This document shows positions 1 through 8,604 of a DNA stretch of 33,530 nt, piece after piece. The notes beneath the pieces were generated by a model that was not told the origin of the DNA, did no database searches, and saw only the letters and a list, made by a program, of their open reading frames with translations. Position numbers and translations under genes: made by a program. The stretch is from Sulfurospirillum tamanense (lineage in GTDB: Bacteria; Campylobacterota; Campylobacteria; Campylobacterales; Campylobacteraceae), in the NCBI RefSeq assembly GCF_016937535.1, contig NZ_JAFHKK010000026.1, positions 1 to 33,530 on the forward strand, read 5' to 3'. Each line of letters begins with the position of its first letter. Position 1 is the stretch's first letter.

Positions 1-1
1 T

Positions 2-148
2 ATTGACATCGAGGAAACTGATACGTTCCTCAAATCAGTTAAGAAACTTCGTAAGCGTTTCCAAAACATAGATGATGATTATCGTAATTTTGCTCAAAGT
101 ATTAAAGCAAAGGATGATTTAGTTAAAAAAGTTGCCCTAGGATACTAA
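2..148 (+). pseudogene. 3' end of a short protein, RelE/HigB-like toxin remnant
   Basis: The open frame runs from the window edge to a TAA at 146-148 and gives 48 residues rich in Lys and Asp (…ETDTFLKSVKKLRK…). The pattern FLKSVKKLRK followed by a charged helix resembles the N-terminal half of RelE/HigB-type mRNA interferase toxins, but the protein stops where the catalytic beta-sheet should begin. I therefore read it as a truncated toxin or the end of a small unrelated protein. The start lies outside the window. The family call is by resemblance only and uncertain. Confidence 0.4.
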
Positions 149-227
149 TCTTTGGGCGAGGTTGCTACTCTTTCGCATGGGGCTTCCTATGCAAGAAAGC
201 TACTAAAATAACACAAAAGAGAGTCAA

Positions 228-839
228 ATGATAGGCATCATAGATTACAACATGGGCAACCTTCAAAGTGTGATGAATGCCTTTGAAAAATTGGGTGTCA
301 AGGCAACCCTTATAAGTGACCCTGCTTGTGTCAAAGACTATGACAAGGTCATTTTGCCAGGTGTGGGGGCGTTTAAAGATGCCATGGAGCACCTTGAACA
401 TGCAGGCATGGATGAAGCCGTAAAAGCGTTTGCGGCTTCTGGCAAGCCACTGCTTGGCATCTGTCTTGGGATGCAACTTTTGTTCGAAAATAGCACCGAA
501 TTTGGGGAAACCAAAGGACTAGGACTCATTCCTGGCAAGGTTGAAAAATTTAATGTTAATCATTTTTCTGCACCCCTAAAAGTTCCTCACATGGGGTGGA
601 ACGCCTTACATGTAAAAGCAGCCTGTCCCCTTTTTGAGGGACTTGGAGAGCGGATGTATCTGTACTTTGTGCACAGTTTTCATGCGGTGTGTGAGGCGCA
701 GTATGTGGTAGGGGCCACGCGCTACGGGTATGATTTTCCCAGTGCTGTGCAAAAAGAAAACGTCTTTGGTTTTCAGCCCCACCCTGAAAAATCCCACGAA
801 AACGGGCTAAAGATTTTAAAAAACTTTGTGGAGTTGTGA
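228..839 (+). CDS. hisH: Imidazole glycerol phosphate synthase, glutaminase subunit HisH
   Basis: Class I glutamine amidotransferase subunit of histidine biosynthesis. It hydrolyses glutamine and passes ammonia to HisF, which makes imidazole glycerol phosphate and AICAR in the cytoplasm. The nucleophile elbow GICLGMQ puts the catalytic Cys at residue 79. The His-Glu pair is in FQPHPEKS (His185, Glu187). Length of 203 aa is normal for HisH. The ATG at 228 follows an AGAGAG ribosome site. The end of the gene carries one copy of a 27-bp sequence repeated just before hisA, which suggests that hisH once overlapped hisA directly before a toxin-antitoxin pair came between them. Confidence 0.97.
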   Translation: MIGIIDYNMGNLQSVMNAFEKLGVKATLISDPACVKDYDKVILPGVGAFKDAMEHLEHAGMDEAVKAFAASGKPLLGICLGMQLLFENSTEFGETKGLGLIPGKVEKFNVNHFSAPLKVPHMGWNALHVKAACPLFEGLGERMYLYFVHSFHAVCEAQYVVGATRYGYDFPSAVQKENVFGFQPHPEKSHENGLKILKNFVEL

Positions 840-841
840 TG
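815..841 (+). repeat. 27-bp direct repeat, left copy (hisH end)
   Basis: This copy covers the last hisH codons, the TGA stop (837-839) and an ATG (839-841). It matches 1451-1477 at 26 of 27 positions; the difference is G828 against A1464. The two copies bracket the toxin-antitoxin genes. In the left copy the hisH stop and the ATG overlap as TGATG, which is the likely ancestral hisH/hisA junction. Confidence 0.9.
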
Positions 842-881
842 TTTAGTGGTAAAATAGATTCCACAAGAGAAGGAGTAACAT

Positions 882-1175
882 ATGCACTTAGCCATTAAAA
901 TTCAAAATAAAACGGTAGCACAAAAAATTTTGTGGCTATTGGAGCGTTTTAAGGAAGATGGGGTGGAGGTCGTTGAGATTGAAGAAAATCAAGAAGCCCT
1001 TGATGATGAAACGCTTCAGTATATGAAAACAGAGCAGTTTCAAAAAGATAAAGGCAAACTTCACAAAACCCTCAAAGACATCCAAGGCGGCAAATCAACA
1101 CCTCTTTCCCAGAGCGAATACGATGCTAAAATACAAGCATTTGAGCTCAGGCTTGGGCAAAAATATGCAAATTGA
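882..1175 (+). CDS. Putative type II antitoxin paired with a ParE/RelE-like toxin
   Basis: A 97-aa acidic, charged protein directly upstream of a RelE/ParE-superfamily toxin and overlapping it by 11 nt. It starts with a strong AGAAGGAG ribosome site before ATG 882. The first 40 residues could form a short strand and helices; the C-terminal half is rich in Lys, Gln and Glu and likely wraps the toxin. I do not recognise a named antitoxin family, so the role is inferred from size and partner. A TAAAAT box at 850-855 could be its promoter. The pair sits inside the his operon between two 27-bp repeats. Confidence 0.65.
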   Translation: MHLAIKIQNKTVAQKILWLLERFKEDGVEVVEIEENQEALDDETLQYMKTEQFQKDKGKLHKTLKDIQGGKSTPLSQSEYDAKIQAFELRLGQKYAN

Positions 1176-1449
1176 CAGAAGTGAAGAATATTTTTTTGAA
1201 CTTCAGGCAATTATGGAGTATATCGCCCAAGATAGTTTTAAAAGGGCGCTTGTTTTGCGAAGTGAATTTGATGAAAAAATAGAAAATCTTCCTTTTATGC
1301 CTCTGAAAAATAGGCAGTCTGTCTATTTTAGTGATCTTTCTGTGCGAGATTTGATTCACAAAGGCTATGTGATACCTTATAAAATAGACAATAAAAATAG
1401 CATCATCACTGTTCTTGGTATTTATAAATACAAAAACAGTATAAAATAA
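1165..1449 (+). CDS. ParE/RelE-superfamily toxin
   Basis: A 94-aa protein beginning at ATG 1165. An ATG at 1123 in the same frame would add 14 residues inside the antitoxin gene, so I prefer 1165, which keeps the usual short antitoxin-toxin overlap. The C-terminal pattern [15 protein letters not shown] followed by IITVLGIYK matches the central and last beta strands of ParE/RelE toxins (R-L-K-YxIxY-I-VL-I). Family members poison gyrase or cut ribosome-bound mRNA; which applies cannot be told here. Expected to be held inactive by the upstream protein. Confidence 0.8.
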   Translation: MQIDRSEEYFFELQAIMEYIAQDSFKRALVLRSEFDEKIENLPFMPLKNRQSVYFSDLSVRDLIHKGYVIPYKIDNKNSIITVLGIYKYKNSIK

Positions 1450-1450
1450 A

Positions 1451-1477
1451 TTTAAAAAACTTTATGGAGTTGTGATG
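1451..1477 (+). repeat. 27-bp direct repeat, right copy (hisA start)
   Basis: Second copy of the hisH/hisA junction sequence. It lies directly after the toxin gene (stop 1447-1449) and supplies the GGAG ribosome site and ATG of hisA. Relative to the left copy at 815-841 it has one substitution. The interval from one copy to the other is 636 bp. Confidence 0.9.
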
Positions 1478-2212
1478 GAGATTTTACCGGCGATTGATTT
1501 AAAAGACGGCCAAGCGGTGCGTTTAACGAAAGGTTTAATGGAGAGCGCGAAGATTTATTCAGATGCGCCTTGGGAGTTGGCGCGTGCTTTTGAGGAGATG
1601 GGCTCGGCGTGGGTGCATTTAGTGGATTTAAATGGCGCTTTTGCGGGTGAGCCAAAAAACCTAGAGCAGATTAAGCAGATTCGCAAACATTGTAATCTCA
1701 AGCTTGAACTTGGCGGCGGCATTAGAGACCTAGATACCGTAAAGCGCTATGTGGACCTTGGCATTGAGCGGATAATTTTAGGCTCCATTGCACTCAAAAA
1801 ACCTGCCTTTGTGGAAGAGGCATCTAAGGTTGCCACTGTCGCAGTAGGAATTGATGCCATTGATGGATTTGTGGCCGTGGAAGGATGGGCAGAAAAGTCC
1901 ACCATGCTTGCTACGGACTTAGCACGTCGGTTTGCCAATGTAGGTGTTGAAGCCATTATTTGCACAGACGTGGGAAGGGACGGAACGCTTGGCGGTGTAA
2001 ATGTGCCTTTTACATTAGAAATAGCTAGAGCCAGTGGTGTCGACACTATCGCCAGTGGTGGTGTGAAGGACATGGGGGATATTGAAGCGCTTTTGAAAAG
2101 CAATGAGGTTGCCGGAGTGATTGTTGGAAAAGCGTTTTACGAGGGGACGTTGGATTTGCGCAAGGCGTTTGAATACGTTAGGGCCCAAAACCCTAAAGTA
2201 AGTTCAAAGTAA
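1475..2212 (+). CDS. hisA: Phosphoribosylformimino-5-aminoimidazole carboxamide ribotide isomerase HisA
   Basis: TIM-barrel isomerase of histidine biosynthesis, converting ProFAR to PRFAR, the substrate of HisH/HisF. The N-terminal LPAIDLKDG holds the first catalytic Asp (residue 8), and VGIDAIDG holds the second. The phosphate-binding loops ELGGGIRD and IASGGVKD are present, and the length of 245 aa is normal. A GTG at 1472 is in frame, but the ATG at 1475 has the better GGAG spacing and matches the family start. It lies downstream of the inserted toxin-antitoxin genes, so its expression may partly depend on their promoter. Confidence 0.96.
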   Translation: MEILPAIDLKDGQAVRLTKGLMESAKIYSDAPWELARAFEEMGSAWVHLVDLNGAFAGEPKNLEQIKQIRKHCNLKLELGGGIRDLDTVKRYVDLGIERIILGSIALKKPAFVEEASKVATVAVGIDAIDGFVAVEGWAEKSTMLATDLARRFANVGVEAIICTDVGRDGTLGGVNVPFTLEIARASGVDTIASGGVKDMGDIEALLKSNEVAGVIVGKAFYEGTLDLRKAFEYVRAQNPKVSSK

Positions 2213-2255
2213 ATTAGGCTAAAATGAGTCAAACTTTTACATGTAAGGATGATAC

Positions 2256-2621
2256 GTGAAACTGCTTGTAGTCGACGATAGCTCAACCATGAGACGCATT
2301 ATCAAAAACACCTTGGGACGACTTGGGCATAAGGATATTTTAGAGGCTGAGCACGGCGTTGAAGCATGGCAGATTCTTTCCCAAAACCCAGATGTTGACG
2401 TGCTTATTACAGATTGGAATATGCCTGAAATGAACGGCTTAGAGCTTGTCCAGAAAGTGCGCGCTGAAGCCAAATACGTAGACATGCCCATCATCATGGT
2501 AACAACTGAAGGTGGAAAAACAGAGGTCATTACTGCGCTAAAAGCGGGTGTAAATAACTACATCGTCAAACCCTTTACTCCTCAGGTTCTCAAAGAAAAA
2601 CTTGAAGACGTTTTAAACTGA
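2256..2621 (+). CDS. cheY: Chemotaxis response regulator CheY
   Basis: Single-domain receiver of 121 aa that carries the chemotaxis signal from CheA to the flagellar switch. All receiver residues are present: Asp7/Asp8, the phosphoacceptor Asp53 in ITDWNMPEMNG, Thr83/Thr84 and Lys105 in IVKPFT. There is no output domain. It starts at GTG 2256 after AAGGAT. The order cheY-prmA-ftsH is the one known from Campylobacter, which supports the CheY call over other lone receivers. A TACATGTA copy lies just upstream at 2238-2245. Confidence 0.93.
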   Translation: MKLLVVDDSSTMRRIIKNTLGRLGHKDILEAEHGVEAWQILSQNPDVDVLITDWNMPEMNGLELVQKVRAEAKYVDMPIIMVTTEGGKTEVITALKAGVNNYIVKPFTPQVLKEKLEDVLN

Positions 2622-2627
2622 GCCTTG

Positions 2628-3455
2628 ATGCAGCCGACTTATACAGAACTTCGCATTACCCCCTCTTGCTCCCTTGAACTTTTTTCTGACTTGGTCTTTT
2701 CTCTTGGGCAAGAGGCTGTGGAATTTGAAAACGAAACATTAATTGTTCGCAGTGAAGAGTCCCTAGAGATGTTGCGTTTTGGGTTGGAAGCTTTTGCCAA
2801 GCGTTTGAGTGAATCTCTTGGCAAGAAAGTCAGCGTAAAATTCGAGGCATGTGAAAAAACCAATGAAGATTGGATTTCCCAGTATCGCGCCTCTATTCAG
2901 CCTGTTGAAGCGGGCGGTGTGTATGTGCACCCAAGTTGGGACCCTCCAAAAGAAGGCTTTCTGAATGTCTGCATCGATCCGGCCTTGGCTTTTGGGTCAG
3001 GCCACCACCAAAGCACTTTTGGATGCTTGCAGGCGTTGCAAAAGTATTTACCCAAAAACGCTACACTCCTCGACGTTGGATGTGGGAGCGGGATATTGGG
3101 CATTACCGCAGCAAAACTTGGTGCTAAAGTGGAGGTGTGTGACACCGACGAGCTTGCCGTACAAAGTGCACTCACAAACGCCGCCCTTAATGGTGTTATG
3201 TATCGCCGTCACTGGGTGGGTTCAGTAAATGAAGCAAAAGAGCGCTACGATGTGGTGGTTGCCAACATTATAGCCGATGTCCTCATTATGCTTTCCCGTG
3301 AACTCATAGATGCATTAAGCCCTCGAGGCACCCTTGTGCTTTCAGGCATTTTAGAAAAATACGCAAAACGGGTAGAAACGCGTTTTGGAGAGCTCGAATG
3401 CGTTGAAATATTTACGCAAGACGAGTGGTGTACGATGATTTTTAACAAAAGGTAA
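2628..3455 (+). CDS. prmA: Ribosomal protein L11 methyltransferase PrmA
   Basis: SAM-dependent methyltransferase that trimethylates ribosomal protein L11. SAM motif I is DVGCGSGILGI, preceded by the PrmA-typical FGSGHHQST loop; the later VVANIIADVL segment corresponds to the substrate-binding Asn motif. It is 275 aa from ATG 2628; a TTG at 2625 is possible but less likely. It lies 6 nt after cheY and 6 nt before ftsH, so the three are probably co-transcribed. Confidence 0.93.
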   Translation: MQPTYTELRITPSCSLELFSDLVFSLGQEAVEFENETLIVRSEESLEMLRFGLEAFAKRLSESLGKKVSVKFEACEKTNEDWISQYRASIQPVEAGGVYVHPSWDPPKEGFLNVCIDPALAFGSGHHQSTFGCLQALQKYLPKNATLLDVGCGSGILGITAAKLGAKVEVCDTDELAVQSALTNAALNGVMYRRHWVGSVNEAKERYDVVVANIIADVLIMLSRELIDALSPRGTLVLSGILEKYAKRVETRFGELECVEIFTQDEWCTMIFNKR

Positions 3456-3461
3456 CAGACA

Positions 3462-5489
3462 ATGGACCAACGACGAAACAACAATAAAAAGCCAGACAAA
3501 AACAATAACTTTTTTAATCAAAACCCTCTTTTAGTTTTTGCTATCTTTTCAATTGTCATTATTATGCTTTTTAAAAACCTTATGGGCCCTTCTCAAGAGG
3601 CAGCTTTTGGTGGCACAAACCAAGCGGCTTCAGTGACGAAAAACATAAACTATTATGAATTTAAAGAGCTTATTAAAGCAAATCAGCTCACCTATGTGGC
3701 CTTGGGGCAGAGCACGATTCGAGGTTTTGGGCAAGAGGGTGTGGGCAAAACTGTGTATGTCACCAAAAAAGTAGGTGAGGACGCAACGCTTATCCCGCTT
3801 TTGGATGAAAAGCAAATTCCTTATGGGGGCTACAGCGAAACCAACTGGTTTACAGAGATTTTATTCTCGTGGGTGTTGCCTATTTTTATCTTTTTCGGCA
3901 TTTGGATGTTTTTGGCAAGCCGCATGCAAAAAAATATGGGTGGAGGCATTTTGGGAATGGGCAGCAGTAAAAAGCTTGTCAATTCTGAAAAACCCAAGGT
4001 GAAATTTACGGATGTTGCTGGGGTAGAAGAGGCCAAAGACGAAGTGATGGAAATCGTTGATTTTTTAAAATTCCCCGACCGCTATATGAAACTCGGTGCT
4101 AAAATTCCCAAGGGCGTGCTTCTTGTGGGCCCTCCAGGTACGGGCAAGACCTTGCTTGCAAAAGCCGTAGCAGGAGAGGCAGATGTGCCGTTTTTCTCTG
4201 TTTCGGGGTCAAGTTTTATTGAGATGTTTGTGGGCGTGGGCGCAAGCCGTGTACGTGATTTGTTTGAAAATGCTAAAAAAGAAGCACCTGCTATCGTCTT
4301 TATCGACGAAATCGACGCTATTGGCAAGAGCCGTGCGGCCAATGGCATGATGGGTGGAAACGACGAACGGGAACAAACCCTTAATCAACTTTTAGCAGAG
4401 ATGGACGGCTTTAGTTCGGACTCTTCGCCGGTTATCGTTCTTGCGGCAACCAACCGCCCTGAAGTTTTAGATGCGGCTCTTTTGCGCCCAGGCCGCTTTG
4501 ACCGCCAAGTGTTAGTGGATAAGCCTGATTATAAAGGGCGTGTAGACATTTTAAAGGTGCATGTCGAGGGCATTAAATTGTCACGAGATGTGGATTTGGA
4601 GGAGATTGGCAAGCTTACCGCAGGACTTGCGGGGGCGGATTTGGCCAACATTATCAACGAAGCAGCTTTGCTAGCGGGCCGTAACAGCAAATCTTACGTG
4701 GAGCAGCGCGACTTGATTGAAGCGGTGGAGCGTGCTATTGCGGGTCTTGAGAAAAAGAGCCGCCGTATTAACCCCAAAGAAAAACGCATCGTAGCATACC
4801 ACGAGAGTGGCCATGCGCTAATCGCTGAAACAACCAAAGGCGCAAAACGGGTATCAAAGGTGTCCATCATCCCTCGTGGTTTAGCGGCACTTGGCTACAC
4901 ATTGAACACACCTGAAGAGAATAAATTTCTCATGCAGCGCCATGAGTTGCTTGCGGAAGTGGATGTGCTTTTGGGTGGGCGTGCGGCCGAGGAAGTTTTT
5001 ATTGGTGAAATTTCCACAGGCGCAGGTAATGACTTGGAGCGCGCGACTGACATCATTAAATCAATGGTGAGTGTATATGGCATGAGTGATGTGGCTGGGC
5101 TTATGGTGTTGGAAAAACAGCGCAGTAGCTTTTTGGGCGGTGGATACGGCGGAAAAGATTACAGCGATAAAATGGCTGAAGATGTGGATGGGTATATCAA
5201 AACACTTTTAGCAGAGCGTTATGAAAAGGTGCTTTCAACGCTTAGAGACTACAAAGGCGCTATTGAAGATATTGTTGTGGCGTTGTTTGAAGAAGAAAAC
5301 ATTGAGGGCTTAAAGGTGCGTGAGATTATTAAAGCTTATGAGGAAAGCCAAAACATGGAAAGCCGACTCCAGCCCTTGCATCACCATGATGATGATTTAA
5401 AAACTGCCAAAGAGTCCAAAAAAAGCGAACCAAAACCAACTAAAAAAGAAGAGACAGAGGAAGCACCTGCGTCTTCTGAGGAAAGCTAG
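3462..5489 (+). CDS. ftsH: ATP-dependent zinc metalloprotease FtsH
   Basis: Membrane-anchored AAA+ protease that degrades unassembled membrane proteins and regulatory proteins; acts as a hexamer on the cytoplasmic face. Order of parts: Asn/Lys-rich start, TM1 about 22-40, a periplasmic loop, TM2 about 131-152, then the AAA domain with Walker A GPPGTGKT (223-230), Walker B VFIDEID (279-285) and the second region of homology ending RPGRFDRQ. The zinc site is HESGH (447-451), and GNDLERATD supplies the third ligand. The last 30 residues are a Lys/Glu/Ser-rich tail. Length of 675 aa is normal. Confidence 0.97.
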   Translation: MDQRRNNNKKPDKNNNFFNQNPLLVFAIFSIVIIMLFKNLMGPSQEAAFGGTNQAASVTKNINYYEFKELIKANQLTYVALGQSTIRGFGQEGVGKTVYVTKKVGEDATLIPLLDEKQIPYGGYSETNWFTEILFSWVLPIFIFFGIWMFLASRMQKNMGGGILGMGSSKKLVNSEKPKVKFTDVAGVEEAKDEVMEIVDFLKFPDRYMKLGAKIPKGVLLVGPPGTGKTLLAKAVAGEADVPFFSVSGSSFIEMFVGVGASRVRDLFENAKKEAPAIVFIDEIDAIGKSRAANGMMGGNDEREQTLNQLLAEMDGFSSDSSPVIVLAATNRPEVLDAALLRPGRFDRQVLVDKPDYKGRVDILKVHVEGIKLSRDVDLEEIGKLTAGLAGADLANIINEAALLAGRNSKSYVEQRDLIEAVERAIAGLEKKSRRINPKEKRIVAYHESGHALIAETTKGAKRVSKVSIIPRGLAALGYTLNTPEENKFLMQRHELLAEVDVLLGGRAAEEVFIGEISTGAGNDLERATDIIKSMVSVYGMSDVAGLMVLEKQRSSFLGGGYGGKDYSDKMAEDVDGYIKTLLAERYEKVLSTLRDYKGAIEDIVVALFEEENIEGLKVREIIKAYEESQNMESRLQPLHHHDDDLKTAKESKKSEPKPTKKEETEEAPASSEES

Positions 5490-5491
5490 GC

Positions 5492-6136
5492 ATGCAAAAA
5501 ACCCATACAAGCACGCAGATTGTCGCCAAAGAAGGGTGGGTGAGTATTGGCATTGCTTTTGCTCTTTTTTTGGTATCTGTTTTTCTTGGTGTGTTGCCTT
5601 GGGTTTTTTTACTTTTGTGTGTTGCCTTAGTTTTTTTATTCCGAAATCCAGAGCGCATTGCCGAAGAAGAAGACGCTTTGGTCATCATAGCCCCAACAGA
5701 CGGCACAGTGCGTACCATTGAAAAAAGCAAAACCTCTGAGGGTGAGCCTTGTTTGCGTGTTGTGATTGAAAACTCGCTCTTGGATGTGGGTGTCTTAAGG
5801 GCGCCATTTGCCCTTGAGGCAGAAAGTGTGCGCAGGCGTCATGGGCTCTTTTTGCCCGTCTCTTTGCCAAAATCAGCACTTTTAAACGAGCAACTGACCT
5901 TTACATGTAAAGGTCATAATGCCCTAGTGCAGATGCGTATTTTGGCAGGAGTATTTGCACGAAACCTTACGCTTTTTTTGCCAAAAAAACAGTTTAAATT
6001 AGGAGAGCGCTTGGGGTATTTTAATGAGGGCGCAGTGGAGTTATTTTTACCTTTACATGTACGTATTCGCGTTACCCTTGGACAAAGTGTCAAAGCCGGT
6101 CAAAGTGTTTTGGGCTACTTTAAAGGTGCGCAATAA
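5492..6136 (+). CDS. Phosphatidylserine decarboxylase-like membrane protein, probably inactive
   Basis: A 214-aa protein with two N-terminal membrane segments (about 16-50), then a Psd-like domain. Conserved landmarks include IAPTDG (Asp70), LDVxVLRAPF, NEQLTF, ILAGVFARN, LGERLGYF and a closing VKAGQSVLGYF. Two residues needed for catalysis in true Psd enzymes appear changed: the His of the usual DVHxNR motif is Gly100, and the Ser that becomes the pyruvoyl group (FGS motif) is Ala181 in NEGAVELFLP. It is therefore unlikely to self-cleave or decarboxylate. It sits between ftsH and pssA, the position of the psd-related gene in Campylobacter. A role in phospholipid handling or in supporting PssA is inference. 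Confidence 0.8.
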   Translation: MQKTHTSTQIVAKEGWVSIGIAFALFLVSVFLGVLPWVFLLLCVALVFLFRNPERIAEEEDALVIIAPTDGTVRTIEKSKTSEGEPCLRVVIENSLLDVGVLRAPFALEAESVRRRHGLFLPVSLPKSALLNEQLTFTCKGHNALVQMRILAGVFARNLTLFLPKKQFKLGERLGYFNEGAVELFLPLHVRIRVTLGQSVKAGQSVLGYFKGAQ

Positions 6137-6879
6137 TGGGCCCCACGAAAGACGGAAAACTTCAACTCATCTACCTTATACCCAATCTTTTTACTGCCGC
6201 TAGTGCGTTTTTGGGTGTTATTGGTGTGCTCGCTTCTGTGCGTGGAGAGTTTGAAACGGCAGTGATTTACATTCTTTTGTCTTTGGTTTTTGATGGGCTT
6301 GATGGACGTATAGCTCGCATGACGAAAACCACCAGTAAATTTGGGGCAGAGTTTGACAGCTTGTCGGACATTGTGGCTTTTGGCGTGGCGCCTGCGATGC
6401 TTTTTTATTTTAGTGCGGGGCACCAGTTTGGCCGTTTGGGCGCTTTGGTGACAGCACTGTTTGTGGTTTTTGGCGCAATTCGACTCGCGCGCTTTAATGT
6501 GATGAGCTCGGATAATGAGCCTTCTGTTTTTATCGGTGTGCCTATTCCTACTGCGGCTGTTGTTTCGGCCATGTGGGTCACAATGTATCAAAAATATGGC
6601 TTTATGCACGGGCATGAGTGGGTCTTGCTTGTGATGCATGGCGTACTCGCCTTTTTAATGGTGAGCAATGTACGTTATCCAAGCTTTAAAAAACTTGACT
6701 TAAAAAAAGCCCATCGCATGAAAGTGTTTATTTACTTGACACTGGGTTTTTCTTTGGTTTATCTTTATCCTGTAGAGAGTGCAACTTTTTTTGTCAGTAT
6801 TTATTTGTTTTATGGACTAGGGCGCGAATGCTATGTTTTTTGCGTTGCAAAATGGAAAAAAAACAAGTATAATACCTAA
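6136..6879 (+). CDS. pssA: CDP-diacylglycerol-serine O-phosphatidyltransferase
   Basis: Integral membrane enzyme joining CDP-diacylglycerol and serine to make phosphatidylserine, the precursor of phosphatidylethanolamine. The CDP-alcohol phosphotransferase signature DG-x2-AR-x8-G-x3-D-x3-D is complete: Asp56, Gly57, Ala60, Arg61, Gly70, Asp74, Asp78. Several membrane helices follow. Length of 247 aa fits the family. The ATG overlaps the stop of the psd-like gene (TAATG), which implies translational coupling. The 3' end contains the likely promoter for the leuA leader. Confidence 0.95.
   Translation: MGPTKDGKLQLIYLIPNLFTAASAFLGVIGVLASVRGEFETAVIYILLSLVFDGLDGRIARMTKTTSKFGAEFDSLSDIVAFGVAPAMLFYFSAGHQFGRLGALVTALFVVFGAIRLARFNVMSSDNEPSVFIGVPIPTAAVVSAMWVTMYQKYGFMHGHEWVLLVMHGVLAFLMVSNVRYPSFKKLDLKKAHRMKVFIYLTLGFSLVYLYPVESATFFVSIYLFYGLGRECYVFCVAKWKKNKYNT
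6868..6873 (+). promoter_or_regulatory. Probable -10 box of the leuA leader transcript
   Basis: A consensus TATAAT in an extended GTATAATAC context lies inside the last codons of pssA, 27 nt before the leader peptide ATG. Transcription would start near 6880 and give a leader RNA of about 165 nt before leuA. No clear -35 box is visible, which is common for sigma70 promoters of Campylobacterota. Confidence 0.65.
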
Positions 6880-6899
6880 ATTTTCACAAAGGAGAGGCA

Positions 6900-6983
6900 A
6901 TGAACAGTGTTGATATTGGCATCATGAAAGCCATTAAACACCTTCCTAAGATTGAAATCAAAAACGCTCTCCTGCTCCTCTAA
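6900..6983 (+). CDS. Possible leucine leader peptide upstream of leuA
   Basis: A 27-codon frame with a near-perfect ribosome site (AAAGGAGAGG, 3 nt before ATG). Its last four codons before TAA are CTC CTG CTC CTC, all leucine, and it ends 64 nt before leuA. This is the layout of an amino-acid-sensing leader peptide such as E. coli leuL, which also has four Leu codons in a row. The GGAGAG of its own ribosome site can pair with CTCTCC at the Leu codons. I do not see a convincing terminator hairpin before leuA, so the mode of control (attenuation or translational coupling) is open. Confidence 0.6.
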   Translation: MNSVDIGIMKAIKHLPKIEIKNALLLL

Positions 6984-7047
6984 TCCCTCTTTTTCATCCA
7001 ATTTTTATTACATGTAACGCTTTTTTAAACCATTTAAAGGATTTTTT

Positions 7048-8604
7048 ATGCCTACAAACACCATTACTATTTTTGATACAACGTTGCGCGATGGGGAACA
7101 AAGCCCTGGTGCGTCCATGAATACTGAAGAAAAGATTCAAATCGCCTTGCAACTTCAAAAGCTAGGTGTGGATGTCATCGAAGCGGGTTTTGCTGCGGCA
7201 AGTCCAGGGGATTTTGAAGCCATTCATCGCATTGCTTCACAGGTGCAGCACTCGCGTATTTGTTCTTTGGCAAGAGCAGTTGAGCGAGACATTAAAGCCG
7301 CAGGCGAGTCTATTGCTCCTGCGCCTTTAAAACGCATTCACACCTTCATTGCTACGAGTCCTATTCATATGGAATACAAGCTCAAAATGAGTCCAGCGGA
7401 AGTAATTAAGCGGGCCACAGAAGCGGTGACTTATGCTAAAACATTTTGTGATGATATTGAGTTTAGCTGTGAAGATGCAGGACGAAGTGATGTGGGTTTC
7501 ATGAAAGAGGTTCTTGATGCGGTCATTGGTGCAGGAGCAACAACCCTTAATATTCCTGACACCGTAGGGTACCGACTGCCGCATGAGATGGCCGCTATTA
7601 TTAAAGAGTTGTACGGCTTTGTGGGCGAACGTGCAGTGCTTTCGGTGCATTGCCACAACGATTTAGGCTTGGCTGTGGCTAACTCTTTGGCATGCTTGGA
7701 ATCGGGTGCACGTCAGATTGAATGTACGATTAATGGCCTGGGTGAGCGCGCGGGAAATGCAGCGCTTGAAGAAATTGTTATGGCAATTCGCACACGTCAA
7801 GATATTTTCGCTCCATTGACAACCAACATCAACATTAAAGAAATTTATCCTACTAGCCGACTGGTAGCTTCCATTACGGGCATTGAGCCCCAGCCCAACA
7901 AGGCAATTGTAGGTAAAAATGCTTTTGCTCACGAGAGCGGCATTCACCAAGATGGTGTGTTGAAGCATCAAGAGACCTATGAAATCATCAATGCCAAAGA
8001 TATAGGCCTTGAGAAAAACTCTCTTGTGATGGGAAAACACTCGGGACGCCATGCATTTAAAGATAGACTAGCAACCCTTGGGTACACTTTAAATGACACA
8101 GAACTTAATGAAGCATTTGTTTTATTTAAAACGTTGGCAGATCAGAAAAAAGAGGTTTTTGATGACGACATTCGCGCTTTGGTGGCAGAAGAAATCACAA
8201 AAATTCCCGAAATTTTTGAACTCGTAACCTTGCAACTTTCTGATTGTAATCCTGGTGGTGTGCCAAACGCGGCGGTTACTATTCGCCACGAGGGCAAAGA
8301 AACCACAGATGCAGCCATTGGTAATGGGACAATGGATGCAGTATTTAAGGTTATTGACCGAGTGTGCGGCGTGAATGGCCAGCTTATGGATTATAAGGTA
8401 GATGCTGTTACTCAAGGCAAAGACGCATTGGCGCGTGTTGTTGTAAAGGTCGCATTCGATGATCAAAAACCTGCTGTTATGGGGCACGGTTTGAGCGTTG
8501 ACACGATGTGGGCAACAGCCAAAGCATACATTGGCGCACTCAACAGCTACATGACAATCCGTGAAGGGTTGCGCATGAGAGGATTGGAGAAAAAAGGTAT
8601 TTAG
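7048..8604 (+). CDS. leuA: 2-isopropylmalate synthase
   Basis: First committed enzyme of leucine biosynthesis, condensing 2-ketoisovalerate and acetyl-CoA. The N-terminal [12 protein letters not shown] motif and the metal-binding HCHNDLG motif mark the DRE-TIM catalytic barrel; [15 protein letters not shown] residues follow (here [11 protein letters not shown]). The C-terminal part from about residue 390 is the LeuA allosteric domain through which leucine inhibits the enzyme. Length of 518 aa is typical. It follows a candidate leucine leader peptide. It is convergent with pflB: the two stop codons overlap in the four bases TTAG at 8601-8604. Confidence 0.96.
   Translation: MPTNTITIFDTTLRDGEQSPGASMNTEEKIQIALQLQKLGVDVIEAGFAAASPGDFEAIHRIASQVQHSRICSLARAVERDIKAAGESIAPAPLKRIHTFIATSPIHMEYKLKMSPAEVIKRATEAVTYAKTFCDDIEFSCEDAGRSDVGFMKEVLDAVIGAGATTLNIPDTVGYRLPHEMAAIIKELYGFVGERAVLSVHCHNDLGLAVANSLACLESGARQIECTINGLGERAGNAALEEIVMAIRTRQDIFAPLTTNINIKEIYPTSRLVASITGIEPQPNKAIVGKNAFAHESGIHQDGVLKHQETYEIINAKDIGLEKNSLVMGKHSGRHAFKDRLATLGYTLNDTELNEAFVLFKTLADQKKEVFDDDIRALVAEEITKIPEIFELVTLQLSDCNPGGVPNAAVTIRHEGKETTDAAIGNGTMDAVFKVIDRVCGVNGQLMDYKVDAVTQGKDALARVVVKVAFDDQKPAVMGHGLSVDTMWATAKAYIGALNSYMTIREGLRMRGLEKKGI

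Noticed and set aside
6115..6639. 174-codon minus-strand frame across pssA
   Set aside because: His/Lys/Arg-rich shadow of a gene with a complete catalytic signature; no ribosome site.
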